NCBI RefSeq assembly: GCF_001039005.1
Contig: NZ_LDWR01000069.1
Coordinates: 1 to 64,000 of the forward strand
Origin: Burkholderia cepacia
GTDB lineage: Bacteria; Pseudomonadota; Gammaproteobacteria; Burkholderiales; Burkholderiaceae
Direction of reading: 5' to 3'
DNA length: 64,000 bases
The position numbers were made by a program, and so were the translations under genes. Below the pieces are notes generated by a model that did no database searches, was not told the DNA's origin, and saw nothing but the letters and a program-made list of their open reading frames with translations. Below, piece after piece: positions 1-9,565 of the stretch (the first letter of the stretch is position 1; each line of letters begins with the position of its first letter).

Positions 1-1
1 G

Positions 2-2434
2 CTCGCGTTCATGGGCAGCGCGGGCGGCTTTCTCGCGCCGGTGCTGCTGTCGACCGGCCAGGGCAACCACGTCGCGCTGTTCAGCTACTACGCGCTGCTG
101 AACGCGGGCATCTTCGCGATCGCGTGGTTCAAGGCGTGGCGTCCGCTGAACCTGCTCGGCTTCGTGTTCACATTCACGATCGGCTCGGCGTGGGGCGTGA
201 CGGCTTATCGCCCCGCGCTGTTCGCGAGCACCGAGCCGTTCCTCATCCTGTTCTTCCTGATGTATGTCGGCATCGCGCTGCTGTATGCGGTGAAACGCGA
301 GCTGGCACTGCGGCATTACGTGGACGGCACGCTCGTGTTCGGCACGCCGATCGTCGCGACCGCGCTGCAGGCGTCGCTCGTGAAGGACATGCCGTTCGGG
401 CTCGCGTGGAGCGCCGTCGCGCTGTCGGCGTTCTACGTCGTGGTCGCCGCGTGGCTCGCACGGCGCCGCGACCGCCTTGCGCTGCTGTTCGAAGCGATGC
501 TCGCGCTCGCGGTGATCTTCGCGACGCTGGCCGTGCCGCTCGCGTTCTCGGGCCCGACGACCAGCGCCGCATGGGCGATCGAAGGCGCGGCCGTGGTCTG
601 GCTCGGCGTGCGCCAGAAACGCCTGCTGCCGTTCTGCTTCGGCCTGCTGATGCAGGTCGCCGCGGCCGGCGCGTTCTTCACGAGCCTGCTCGGGCCCACC
701 GACGCCAACGCGTTGCCGGTGCTCAACAGCCCGTATATCGCGATGCTGCTGATCGCGCTCGCCGGCCTGTTCACCGGCTGGTGGCTGCACGGGCGCGGCG
801 AAGCGCGCGCATGGCACGCGTGGATGCCCGAGATCGGCGCCGCGGCCGCGGCGTGGGGGCTGCTGTGGTGGGTCAGCGGCGGGCTGCACGAGATCCTCGT
901 CTACGCGAGCCATCACGTCGACCTGCATGCCGACCGTTTCGTCGTCGATACGACCGCGCTGTTCGCGGCCGGCACCGCATGGCTCGCGTACGTCGCACGC
1001 CGCCGGCTGGCATGGCCGCTCGCCGAATGGCCGGCGCTCGCGCTGACACCGGTGCTGGCGCTGCTCGCGTTGCGTGTGTTCGATGCGCATGAAGCGCCGC
1101 TGTCGGGCCTGGGCGCGTTCGCGTGGCCCGTCGCCGTCGGCGCGGGCCTTGCGCTGCTGTGGCGCCAGTCGCGCGGCACGGACGGCGCCGATACCGCGAA
1201 GGGGGCGGTGCCCGGCGTCGTGCAATCCATCGCCGCCGGCGTGATCGCGCCGCTGCATACGCTGATGTTCTGGACCCTGTGCGTGCTGCTGTCGCTCGAA
1301 GGTTTCTGGCGCCTGCGCGCATTCGTGCCCGAAGGCGCGTGGAGCTGGAGCGCGTGGGCCTACGGCTTCGGCGCGCTGCTCCTGCTGGTGTCGGGCCCCG
1401 GCTCGCGCCTGCGCTGGCCCGTCGCTGCGTTCCCTCGCGCGTACCAGGTGTGGGGCGCGGCGCCGCTCGCCGCGCTGCTGTGGCTGTGGAGCATCGCGAG
1501 CATCATCAGCGACGGCGACGCTTCGCCGCTCTTCTGGCTGCCGCTGCTCAATCCGCTCGACATCGCGCAGTTCCTCGTGTTCGTCGCATTCGCCGCGTGG
1601 CTGCGCCGCCTGAAGACGCTCGGCATCGCGTGGCATCCGCGCGTCGTCGACTATGCGGCGATCGCGACCGTGTTCCTGTGGTTCAACGCGCTGATGCTGC
1701 GCACGCTGCATCACCGCTTCCACCTGGCCTACGACATCGACACCGTGCTGTCGTCGTTCGGCATCCAGCAGGTGTTCATGGTCGGCTGGAGCGTGTTCGC
1801 ATTCGCCGGGATGTGGCTGACGCGCCGCGACGGCATCGCTCGCGTGTGCGCGCTCGCGTCGCTGCCGCTCATCGTCGTGATGTGGGTGTGGACCTTCTAC
1901 GCGAACTTCACGCAGGACGGCGGAAGCTGGGCGCGCGTGCCGCTCTTCAACCCGCTCGATCTCGTGCTTGCGGTGGTCTACGCGCTCGCCGCATCGTGGT
2001 TCGTCCGTGCGCGCAAGCTCGGCTGGGCGTTCGACGCCTATCGCGTCGAACTGCTGAGCGCGGCCGGCGCGACCGTGTTCCTGTGGCTGAATGCGATCCT
2101 GCTGCGCACGCTGCATCACTGGACCGGCGTGCCGTACGAATTCGGCGCGATGGCGGAATCGACGCTCGTGCAGGCTTCGGTATCCGTGTACTGGACGGTC
2201 TGCGCGCTCGCGACGACGATATGGGCCACGCGCCGCGGGTTGCGTCCGCTGTGGTTCGTCGGCGCCGCGCTGCTTGCGCTCACGGTCGTCAAGCTGTTCC
2301 TGTTCGACCTGTCGCACGTGACCGGCATCGAACGCATCGTGTCGTTCATCGGCATCGGCGTGCTGCTGCTGTTGATCGGCTATTTCTCGCCGCTGCCGCC
2401 GAAGGCCGCTGCCCAACGGGACGACCGGCAATGA
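2..2434 (+). CDS. DUF2339 family membrane protein, 5' end outside the window
   Basis: Polytopic inner-membrane protein of the DUF2339 family, function unknown. The visible 810 residues are an almost continuous series of hydrophobic helices. The reading frame is already open at base 2, and the first residues (LAFMGSAGGFLAPVL) match the interior of the family, which normally runs to about 900-1100 residues. The ATG at base 11 is therefore probably internal and the true N-terminus lies to the left. The stop overlaps the start of the following DUF3999 gene by four bases (ATGA), so the two are translationally coupled. Family assignment is from recognition of conserved stretches. Confidence 0.85.
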   Translation, partial: LAFMGSAGGFLAPVLLSTGQGNHVALFSYYALLNAGIFAIAWFKAWRPLNLLGFVFTFTIGSAWGVTAYRPALFASTEPFLILFFLMYVGIALLYAVKRELALRHYVDGTLVFGTPIVATALQASLVKDMPFGLAWSAVALSAFYVVVAAWLARRRDRLALLFEAMLALAVIFATLAVPLAFSGPTTSAAWAIEGAAVVWLGVRQKRLLPFCFGLLMQVAAAGAFFTSLLGPTDANALPVLNSPYIAMLLIALAGLFTGWWLHGRGEARAWHAWMPEIGAAAAAWGLLWWVSGGLHEILVYASHHVDLHADRFVVDTTALFAAGTAWLAYVARRRLAWPLAEWPALALTPVLALLALRVFDAHEAPLSGLGAFAWPVAVGAGLALLWRQSRGTDGADTAKGAVPGVVQSIAAGVIAPLHTLMFWTLCVLLSLEGFWRLRAFVPEGAWSWSAWAYGFGALLLLVSGPGSRLRWPVAAFPRAYQVWGAAPLAALLWLWSIASIISDGDASPLFWLPLLNPLDIAQFLVFVAFAAWLRRLKTLGIAWHPRVVDYAAIATVFLWFNALMLRTLHHRFHLAYDIDTVLSSFGIQQVFMVGWSVFAFAGMWLTRRDGIARVCALASLPLIVVMWVWTFYANFTQDGGSWARVPLFNPLDLVLAVVYALAASWFVRARKLGWAFDAYRVELLSAAGATVFLWLNAILLRTLHHWTGVPYEFGAMAESTLVQASVSVYWTVCALATTIWATRRGLRPLWFVGAALLALTVVKLFLFDLSHVTGIERIVSFIGIGVLLLLIGYFSPLPPKAAAQRDDRQ

Positions 2435-3789
2435 AGCGACTCGCCGCCCTGCTCGGATTGAGCCTGCTCGCGTCGTTCGCCGCGGCCGACGGTGCACCGG
2501 ACGCCGAGCGCGTCGCGCAGCGCTTCTCGCTCGACCTCGACGGCAGCGCCGCGTACTACCAGCTCACCGTGCCGCAGCCCGTGTATGCGACCAGCCGGCG
2601 CGACGATCTCGGCGACGTGCGCATCTTCAACGGCGCGGACGAGCCGGTGCCGTATTCGCTCGACGCACCGGCTGCGGCCACGCCCGCCGTGCCGCGGTCG
2701 CGCGCGCCGGTGCACTGGTTCCCGCTGCCGCCGGTGCGCACCGACAACGGCAACGCAACGCTCGGGGTGACGGTCGGCCCGGACGGCTCGCTGCGCGCCG
2801 CCGTCGCCACGCCGCCGCCCGCAAAACGCGGCGCGGATCTCGTCGACCTGTCGCGTGCGGACGGCAGCCTCGATGCGCTGCTCGTGCACGTGGGAGACGA
2901 CAGCTACCAGGGGCGCGTCACCGTCGACGCGAGCAACGACCTGCGCAGTTGGCGATCGCTCGGCAGCACGCAGTTGCTGAAGGTCGGCCACGGCGACGAC
3001 ATGCTGGTGCAGGAACGTATCGCGCTCGAAGGCGCGACGCCGCGCTACCTGCGGCTGGACTGGCTCGACGGCGCGCCCGCGATCGCGTCGATCGACGTCG
3101 AGACGCATCCGCGCGACGCGCGCGGAACGGACACCGCCTCCGTACCGCGCCAATGGCGCGACGCCGCACGCGTCCGGGCCGGCGGCGCGCCCGGCGAGTA
3201 TCTGTTCGACACCGACGGCGCGTATCCGGTCGATCGCGTGCGGATCGACCTGCCGCAGCCGAACACCGTCGCGCGCGCGACGCTGCAGAGCCGCGCCGAC
3301 GCGCAGGCACCGTGGCGCGACGTCGCGAGTGCCGTGCTGTTCCGGCTGCAGGGCAAGGGCGGTGAGCAGCGCAACGCGCCGCTCGAGTTCGCGGCGGACA
3401 CGGATCGCGCGTGGCGGATCGTCGTCGACATGCGCAACGGCGGGTTCGGCGGCGGCCAGCCGGCCGTCGCAATCGGCTGGCATCCGGCCGCGCTGACCTT
3501 CGTCGCGCGCGGCGCGCCGCCGTTTACGCTCGGCGTCGGCGACGCGTCGCTCGTGTCGTCGGCCGTGAGCCGCGATGCGTTGCTGGTCGGCATGGCACCC
3601 GAAGTGCGGCCCGCACGCGTCGGCGCGGCGCTGCCGGTAGCGGCGGTCGCGCCGGCGCCCGCCGCCGATACGGACGCGACGCGCCGCTACGTGCTGTGGG
3701 GCGCCCTGATCGTCGCGGTCGGCGTGCTCGGCACGATTGCATGGCGTCTCGCGAAAGGCGGCGGCGAGCCGCGCGACCGCGACGAATGA
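2431..3789 (+). CDS. DUF3999 family protein
   Basis: A 452-residue protein with an N-terminal signal peptide (MKRLAALLGLSLLASFAAA), a large extracytoplasmic portion with repeated beta-rich stretches, and one transmembrane helix near the C-terminus (around YVLWGALIVAVGVLG) followed by a short basic tail. This is the layout of DUF3999 proteins, commonly found next to DUF2339. The start is fixed by the ATGA overlap with the upstream gene; a much longer open frame upstream in this phase is only the shadow of the DUF2339 gene. The molecular role is unknown. The pairing suggests an envelope complex, which is inference. Confidence 0.85.
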   Translation: MKRLAALLGLSLLASFAAADGAPDAERVAQRFSLDLDGSAAYYQLTVPQPVYATSRRDDLGDVRIFNGADEPVPYSLDAPAAATPAVPRSRAPVHWFPLPPVRTDNGNATLGVTVGPDGSLRAAVATPPPAKRGADLVDLSRADGSLDALLVHVGDDSYQGRVTVDASNDLRSWRSLGSTQLLKVGHGDDMLVQERIALEGATPRYLRLDWLDGAPAIASIDVETHPRDARGTDTASVPRQWRDAARVRAGGAPGEYLFDTDGAYPVDRVRIDLPQPNTVARATLQSRADAQAPWRDVASAVLFRLQGKGGEQRNAPLEFAADTDRAWRIVVDMRNGGFGGGQPAVAIGWHPAALTFVARGAPPFTLGVGDASLVSSAVSRDALLVGMAPEVRPARVGAALPVAAVAPAPAADTDATRRYVLWGALIVAVGVLGTIAWRLAKGGGEPRDRDE

Positions 3790-3917
3790 TGCCGCGCGGC
3801 CACCCCGTTCGCGGGTCGGACGTCTTTACGCGCCGTTTATCCGGCGCGCCTGTTTCTTTCGACGGCCGCAACGCATAACTGCGTACAGTCGTTGCATCGG
3901 AACCACGATGCGACGAC

Positions 3918-4565
3918 ATGCAGGAAACCTATTCATCGCATGACCAGCCGGCGCCGCGTACACGCCCGGCGCTACCGCTCAAGCGGCTTCTGCTGCTCCT
4001 CCCGATCGCGCTGTCGCTGTCGGCCACGCTCCCCGCGCAGGCCGACGACACGCCGGCGGCGCCGGTCACCGCCGCGAGCGCGCCCGATACATCGCTGCCC
4101 CCGACCCTCGACACGATCGTCACGACGCTACGCAATCGCTTTCACATCGCGTATGCCGAAGCGCGCACGATCGCCCGAGCGGTGCAGACCGAATCGGATC
4201 GTTACGGGCTCGCACCGGCGCTGCTGCTCGCGATCATCGCGGTCGAATCGGGCTTCGATCGCCATGCGGTCAGCGTCGTCGGCGCACGCGGGCTGATGCA
4301 GGTACTGCCCACCGCTCATCGCGACCTCGTCGCGCATGTCAGGGACCTGTCCGACCCGGCGACCAACGTGCGGATCGGCGCAGCCATCTTTCGCGGCTAT
4401 CTCGACAATGCGGACGGCGACGTCGAAACCGCGCTCGTGCGCTACAACGGCGGCACGAAGCGCTATGCGCAGCGCGTCGCGTTGCGCGTGCAGCAATTCG
4501 ATGCGCAGCTGCACCGTTCGACCGGCGCGGCGGCCGACGAACTGCGGACGGCCGCGAACCCTTGA
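3918..4565 (+). CDS. Lytic transglycosylase, SLT domain
   Basis: A 215-residue exported murein hydrolase of the Slt/MltE-like group, expected to cleave peptidoglycan glycan strands in the periplasm. A hydrophobic segment (residues 22-41) serves as signal peptide or anchor. The SLT domain follows, with the catalytic glutamate in IIAVESGFD, the motif GARGLMQVLP, and the closing VRYNGG. Spacing to the upstream gene (128 bp) suggests its own promoter. It converges with kdpE, the two stop codons being 10 bp apart. Confidence 0.88.
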   Translation: MQETYSSHDQPAPRTRPALPLKRLLLLLPIALSLSATLPAQADDTPAAPVTAASAPDTSLPPTLDTIVTTLRNRFHIAYAEARTIARAVQTESDRYGLAPALLLAIIAVESGFDRHAVSVVGARGLMQVLPTAHRDLVAHVRDLSDPATNVRIGAAIFRGYLDNADGDVETALVRYNGGTKRYAQRVALRVQQFDAQLHRSTGAAADELRTAANP

Positions 4566-4575
4566 GCATACCGAG

Positions 4576-5274
4576 CTACGCGGCGCCCGCGAGACGATAG
4601 CCGACACCCGTCTCCGTCACGATGTACTCGGGCCGCCGCGGATCGCACTCCAGCTTGCGCCGCAGGTGGCCGACATACACGCGCAGGTCATGCGCATCCT
4701 TGCCGTGCGCCACGCCCCACACCTCGCTCAGCAGGCGGTCGTGCGTGAGCTGCCGTCCCGCATGATGCGCGAGTACGGCCAGCAACCGGTATTCGATCGG
4801 ACTCAGATGCACGCGCGCACCGCCGCGCAGCACCTGGCGCTCGCCGAGATCGACGGTCACGTCGCCGAAGCGCACGCGCATCGCATCGATGCGGCCGCCG
4901 CTCGCCTGCCGCCGCAGGTGCGCCCGAATCCGCGCGATCAGCTCGGCCGCGCCGAACGGCTTGGTCAGGTAGTCGTCCGCGCCCGCATCGAGCGCGGCGA
5001 CCTTGTCGCTTTCCGCGTTCAGCGCCGACAGCACGATCAGCGGCGCGGCCGAGCACGCACGCAGCGCACGAATCAGTTCGGTGCCGCCGAGATCGGGCAG
5101 ATTCGTGTCCGCGACGATCAGGTCCGGACGGCGTGCGGTGACGGCCGCCACGCCCGCCGCGCCGGTCCCGGCCTCGCAGACGTGCATGTGTTCGGCCTTC
5201 AGCGCGACACGGACGAAATGCCGGATGAACCTGTCTTCGTCGACGATCACGATGACGACGGTCGGTTCGCTCAT
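4576..5274 (-). CDS. kdpE: KdpE-type response regulator
   Basis: An OmpR-family response regulator of 232 residues: receiver domain at about 1-118, with acidic D12/E13, phospho-acceptor D56 (VADTNLPD) and the switch lysine in YLTKPF, then a winged-helix DNA-binding domain at about 130-230. It resembles KdpE, which normally receives phosphate from the sensor kinase KdpD and activates kdpFABC when potassium is scarce. No kdpD gene is present in the expected place between kdpB and kdpE. The ATG overlaps in ATGA form with the end of another open frame that may be a kdpD remnant. All receiver residues look intact, so an orphan regulator is possible. Confidence 0.85.
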   Translation of the reverse strand: MSEPTVVIVIVDEDRFIRHFVRVALKAEHMHVCEAGTGAAGVAAVTARRPDLIVADTNLPDLGGTELIRALRACSAAPLIVLSALNAESDKVAALDAGADDYLTKPFGAAELIARIRAHLRRQASGGRIDAMRVRFGDVTVDLGERQVLRGGARVHLSPIEYRLLAVLAHHAGRQLTHDRLLSEVWGVAHGKDAHDLRVYVGHLRRKLECDPRRPEYIVTETGVGYRLAGAA

Positions 5275-5338
5275 GCGGCAGCGCCTCCGTCCGGAGTGTC
5301 ATGCGGACTGTCGCGGCCGGCATTGTGCGCGTCCACGT
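5271..5338 (-). pseudogene. Possible 3' remnant of kdpD
   Basis: Between the kdpB stop and the kdpE start lies a short open stretch that reads in frame to a TGA overlapping the kdpE ATG, ending DSPHDTPDGGAAA. The ATGA coupling is what one expects of kdpD-kdpE. The stretch begins within the last codons of kdpB, which suggests a deletion that fused the end of kdpB to the last codons of kdpD and removed kdpC with it. The residues are too few to prove homology. Confidence 0.3.
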
Positions 5339-7465
5339 TCAGGCCCATCCGCATGCAACCAGCACCATGTCGATCAGCTTGATGAACGGGAACGGCAGCA
5401 GCACGCCGCCGAGGCCGTAGACCAGCAGGTTGCGGCGCAGCAGCGACGCGGCGCCGAGCGGGCGATAGCGCACGCCCTTCAGCGCAAGCGGAATCAGCGC
5501 GACGATGATCAGCGCGTTGAAGATCACCGCCGACAGGATCGCCGACGCCGGCGACGTTAGGTGCATGATGTCGAGCACACGCAGTTGCGGGTAGGTCGTC
5601 GCGAACGCGGCCGGAATGATCGCGAAGTACTTCGCGACGTCGTTGGCAATCGAGAACGTCGTCAACGAGCCGCGCGTCATCAGCATCTGCTTGCCGATCT
5701 CGACAATCTCGATCAGCTTCGTCGGATTCGAATCGAGGTCGACCATGTTGCCCGCTTCCTTCGCCGCCTGCGTGCCCGTGTTCATCGCCACCGCGACGTC
5801 GGCCTGCGCGAGCGCCGGCGCGTCGTTCGTGCCGTCGCCCGTCATCGCGACGAGCCGGCCGGCCGCCTGGTGTTCGCGGATCGTCGCGAGCTTGGTTTCC
5901 GGCGTTGCCTCCGCGAGGAAATCGTCGACGCCCGCTTCCGCCGCGATCGCCGCCGCCGTCAGCCGGTTGTCGCCCGTCACCATCACGGTCTTGATGCCCA
6001 TCTTGCGCAGCTCCGCGAAGCGCTCCTTGATGCCGCCCTTCACGATGTCCTTCAGCTCGATCACGCCGAGCACGCGCGCGACGCTGTCGCGTCGCTCCGC
6101 GACCGCCAGCGGTGTGCTGCCGCGACGCGCGATGTCGGTCACGACCGCTTCGATCTCGCGCGTGACGCGGCCGCCGTGAGACTCGACGTAGTGCACGATT
6201 GCGTCGGCCGCGCCCTTGCGGATCTCGCGGCCGGGCAGATCGACACCGCTCATCCGCGTCTGCGCGCTGAACGACAGAAAGACGGCATGCAGCGCCTGCA
6301 TGTCGCGCTCGCGCAGATTGAAGCGCTGTTTCGCGAGCACCACGATGCTGCGGCCCTCCGGCGTTTCGTCGGCGAGCGACGACAGTTGCGCGGCGTCGGC
6401 CAGCGCTTCCTCGGTCACGAACGGCGCGGGCACGAACGCCGACGCCTGGCGGTTGCCGAGCGTGATCGTGCCGGTCTTGTCGAGCAGCAGCACGTCGACG
6501 TCGCCGGCCGCTTCCACCGCGCGGCCCGACGTCGCGATCACGTTCGCCTGCATCATCCGGCTCATCCCGGCCACGCCGATCGCGGACAGCAAGCCGCCGA
6601 TCGTCGTCGGGATCAGGCACACGAGCAGCGCGACGAGCGCGGTGATCGTCACCACGTGGCCGGCCTTCATCGCTTCGACCGCGAACGTCGAGAACGGCAG
6701 CAGCGTCGCGGTCGCGAGCAGCATCACGATCGTCAGCGCGACGAGCAGGATCGTCAGCGCGATTTCGTTCGGCGTCTTCTTGCGCTTCGCGCCTTCGACC
6801 ATCGCGATCATCCGGTCGAGGAACGCCTCGCCCGGATTGACGGCGACCCGCACGACGATCCAGTCGGACAACACGCGCGTGCCGCCCGTCACCGACGAGA
6901 AGTCGCCGCCCGATTCGCGGATCACCGGCGCGGATTCGCCGGTGATCGCCGATTCGTCGACCGACGCGACGCCTTCGATCACATCGCCGTCGGCCGGAAT
7001 CGTGTCGCCGGCTTCGATGAGCACGACGTCGCCCTTGCGCAGGTCGGTCGATGCCATCACCTCGACGGCGGCCTGCGCATGCGGCGCCGCGAGCTTTTTC
7101 GCGACCACGTTGTGTTTCGCGCTGCGCAGCGACGCGGCCTGCGCCTTCGAGCGCCCTTCGGCAAGCGCTTCGGCGAAGTTCGCGAACAGCACGGTGAACC
7201 ACAGCCACAGTGCGATCGCGACGATGAAACCGGCGGGCGCCTCGGCCTGGCCGAACAGCGCGGCGATCCACAGCAGCGTGGTGAGGATGCTGCCGACATA
7301 CACGCAGAACATCACCGGGTTGCGGAACTGCGTGCGCGGTGTGAGTTTCTTGAACGAGTCCACGATCGCCGGGCGCACGAGCGCCGGATCGAACATCGAA
7401 CGCACGGCCGTGCGCGCATGGCCGGAATGCTCCGGGCGCTGGCCGGTCACGGGTGCGAGAGACAT
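5339..7465 (-). CDS. kdpB: KdpB, ATPase subunit of the Kdp potassium pump
   Basis: A 708-residue P-type ATPase, close to the usual KdpB length. It carries all the family signatures: TGES in the actuator domain, the phosphorylation motif DKTGT, the nucleotide-binding KGAADAIV, the hinge TGDGTNDAPAL, and the transmembrane helices expected of KdpB. The start at 7465 (MSLAPVTG) was chosen because the homologous N-terminus begins shortly after; the frame extends upstream but with no recognisable protein. KdpB works only with the potassium channel subunit KdpA plus KdpC and KdpF. None of these is adjacent: no kdpA upstream, no kdpC downstream. The gene itself is undamaged but appears stranded. Confidence 0.92.
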   Translation of the reverse strand: MSLAPVTGQRPEHSGHARTAVRSMFDPALVRPAIVDSFKKLTPRTQFRNPVMFCVYVGSILTTLLWIAALFGQAEAPAGFIVAIALWLWFTVLFANFAEALAEGRSKAQAASLRSAKHNVVAKKLAAPHAQAAVEVMASTDLRKGDVVLIEAGDTIPADGDVIEGVASVDESAITGESAPVIRESGGDFSSVTGGTRVLSDWIVVRVAVNPGEAFLDRMIAMVEGAKRKKTPNEIALTILLVALTIVMLLATATLLPFSTFAVEAMKAGHVVTITALVALLVCLIPTTIGGLLSAIGVAGMSRMMQANVIATSGRAVEAAGDVDVLLLDKTGTITLGNRQASAFVPAPFVTEEALADAAQLSSLADETPEGRSIVVLAKQRFNLRERDMQALHAVFLSFSAQTRMSGVDLPGREIRKGAADAIVHYVESHGGRVTREIEAVVTDIARRGSTPLAVAERRDSVARVLGVIELKDIVKGGIKERFAELRKMGIKTVMVTGDNRLTAAAIAAEAGVDDFLAEATPETKLATIREHQAAGRLVAMTGDGTNDAPALAQADVAVAMNTGTQAAKEAGNMVDLDSNPTKLIEIVEIGKQMLMTRGSLTTFSIANDVAKYFAIIPAAFATTYPQLRVLDIMHLTSPASAILSAVIFNALIIVALIPLALKGVRYRPLGAASLLRRNLLVYGLGGVLLPFPFIKLIDMVLVACGWA

Positions 7466-7756
7466 GGCGGTTTTCCTTTTGCCGGCGCAGCGGCGCGGCG
7501 GCACCCGGCGTCGGTCAGACGAGCCGGCTGCCTTCACGCTTTCGCGCGTGCGGCTTCCGTTTCCACGCAACCATCTTATGAAGGTTCGCGTGAAGATCGC
7601 GGCAAAGGATCGCGTCGGAGCATAAAAAGCGCGTAAACGTCGGTTTCGCCGCGATGCGGCGAGGGTGTCTCATGGGCCGTACACGAGCGGAAGCGCCACA
7701 CTCCGCTCACGCGACGTTACGCGGTCAAAGCAGGAAAGCGAGTCAGGGCGCGGCGC
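7466..7756. other. Intergenic region upstream of kdpB
   Basis: About 290 bp that would normally hold kdpF and kdpA. On the minus strand it contains AT-rich stretches (TTTACGCGCTTTTTATGC; CTTCATAAGATG) around 7580-7645 that could be a leftover kdp promoter, but no recognisable kdpA or kdpF sequence. The GNAT gene ends at its right-hand side, reading in the same direction. Confidence 0.4.
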
Positions 7757-8545
7757 TCAGCCGAACGTGTGGCGCCCATGCTGGCGCGGCCGCCACGGCG
7801 ACGAACGGCAGCTCGCGGCACCGGCCGCGCGGCGCGCGGCCAATCCGGCGCCACGGCGCACGCGCAGGTCGCGCCGGGCCACCGTGGCAATGCGCGACGG
7901 CAGTGCAAACGCCAGGCGCCGCACGGCCGCCATGCGCGCAGCCAGCCGCGACGCCGGCGACATGCGGCGCACGACATGTGCGACAGGCCGCTTGCAAAGG
8001 ATCGCGCTGTCGTAGCGCTTGCCGGCGAAGCGCATCACGTCGACGACATCGAAACCCTGCGCACCGTAAAACGCCAGCAGATGCGAAGCGGGATGCGGCG
8101 TATCCAGCGCGAGCAGCGTATAGCCGCGCAACGCGGCCCACTGCTCGGCGAACGACAGCAGCAGCGCGCCGATCCCGCGGCTCTGGCAATCGGGATCCAC
8201 GGCCACCTGGCGCACGCTCGCGACGCCTTCCCGGCGGTACAGCGAGCAGGCCGAAGACGGATCGGTGCCATACAGCGTGGCCGTGCCGATGACGCGCCCG
8301 CCGCACACGGCGACATAACACTCGCCCGCTTCCGCGCGGCGGTGCGTGACGTCTTCGTCCTGGTCCACGCACGTGCAGTTGAGCCCCATCGCGCCGAGCC
8401 GCGCGAACGCGCGATGCAGCATCGGCGTGAGTTGCGCATAGCTGTCGACTGCCGGATCGAAACGCCGTACGACCACCCGGTCGGCGCACACGGAAGGCGG
8501 CGCAGCGGGGAGACGTTCGGCCATCGCGTTCCAGGGTATCGACAT
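7757..8545 (-). CDS. GNAT family N-acetyltransferase
   Basis: A 262-residue protein with a GNAT fold in its first two thirds: the acetyl-CoA binding region is VRQVAVDPDCQSRGIGALLL (R/Q-x-x-G-x-G/A type) and the later GAQGFDV is the usual final strand. The substrate cannot be told from sequence. The start MSIPWNAMAERLP has a GGAG ribosome site seven bases ahead. The C-terminal 70 residues are arginine-rich and unlike the family, so the reading frame may run on past the original end. Confidence 0.8.
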   Translation of the reverse strand: MSIPWNAMAERLPAAPPSVCADRVVVRRFDPAVDSYAQLTPMLHRAFARLGAMGLNCTCVDQDEDVTHRRAEAGECYVAVCGGRVIGTATLYGTDPSSACSLYRREGVASVRQVAVDPDCQSRGIGALLLSFAEQWAALRGYTLLALDTPHPASHLLAFYGAQGFDVVDVMRFAGKRYDSAILCKRPVAHVVRRMSPASRLAARMAAVRRLAFALPSRIATVARRDLRVRRGAGLAARRAAGAASCRSSPWRPRQHGRHTFG

Positions 8546-8826
8546 CGCAGTGCTCCGTGGTTGGGATGCTCGAAGTCTATGAGCGCGCCGACCGCCCTCG
8601 CAAGAAAAAATGTCGTAAAAGTTTGGGGGAATGCGTGCGGAAGAAGCGGTGGAAACGGTACGTACGGCCGCTCCGCATGCATCGTTGTGGACGCACGAAA
8701 GAACGCCGATCGTTGTTCGCGCAAGCAACGTATCCCGCAAGTGCATCGAGGCCGGACCCGCTCGCCGTTGACACATGCGGCGACGCCATCCAGACTCGCT
8801 GCTCCCCCACCGCACCGAGAGCGCTC

Positions 8827-9132
8827 ATGATCACCTGCTTCCTTCGTTACGTCGTCGATCCGTACAAGCTCGACCAGTTCGAAACCTACGGCAAGATGTG
8901 GATTCCGCTCGTCGAGCAATTCGGCGGCACGCATCACGGCTACTTCCTGCCATCCGAAGGCGCGAGCAATATCGCGCTCGCGATGTTCTCGTTCCCGAGC
9001 CTCGCCGAGTACGAGCGCTATCGCGAACGCTCGAAGGACGATCCGGCCTGCCAAGCCGCATTCCGCTACGCAGAGGAAACGCGCTGCATCGTCAGCTACG
9101 AGCGCAGCTTCTTCCGGCCGGTGTTCGAGTAA
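8827..9132 (+). CDS. NIPSNAP family protein
   Basis: A 101-residue protein beginning MITCFLRYVVDPYKLDQF, with the ferredoxin-like dimeric alpha/beta barrel pattern of NIPSNAP proteins (FPSLAEYERYRERSKDDP; final SYERSFFRPVF). Such proteins are small and cytoplasmic, with no settled biochemical role. It is transcribed alone, divergent from the GNAT gene. Confidence 0.8.
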   Translation: MITCFLRYVVDPYKLDQFETYGKMWIPLVEQFGGTHHGYFLPSEGASNIALAMFSFPSLAEYERYRERSKDDPACQAAFRYAEETRCIVSYERSFFRPVFE

Positions 9133-9565
9133 CGGCCCGAGCATCGCGCCCCTGCTCCCCATCGGAACAAAATAAAAGTACATCGCGGATTTCCGGGGGA
9201 ACGCGAGGCTGACCGTCGACGTTCCGCAAGTTGCGGTCACCTGCGCGTCCCTGCGGACTCAACTCGTCGCTACCACACGTTGCGTCATCGGCAAACACGG
9301 ACGTTCACCATCACGATGGCGGCGTTGCACGCCGAACGTCGTTTTCATTCGTCGCCACACGTCACGTCAACACCGCATCTCCCGATTCCCTCTGAGGAAA
9401 TGGAGGGCACACCCAAAGCGAATTAGCCTGACAAATCCCTATGCGTTAACGCTGAATATCGGTAGTAGACCGGACTCTAGTAACCAATGACGCGCACCGT
9501 TAACCGATTCATGTACAGAGTCGGTTTCTCTGCCGAAAATCTTTGGAGTCTCGCTACGACCTGCT
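9133..9565. other. Intergenic region ahead of the chemoreceptor gene
   Basis: About 430 bp without a gene. It presumably holds the promoter of the chemoreceptor. I looked for a sigma-28 flagellar promoter and found no convincing match. Nothing else was recognised. Confidence 0.5.

Noticed and set aside
1123..2430. Upstream extension of the DUF3999 frame by about 436 codons
   Set aside because: It lies entirely within the DUF2339 gene in another phase and has no family match; the signal peptide begins at 2431.
5561..7636. Long open frame of 691 codons on the plus strand opposite kdpB
   Set aside because: Arginine- and histidine-rich composition typical of an antisense frame in GC-rich DNA; kdpB on the other strand has every family motif.
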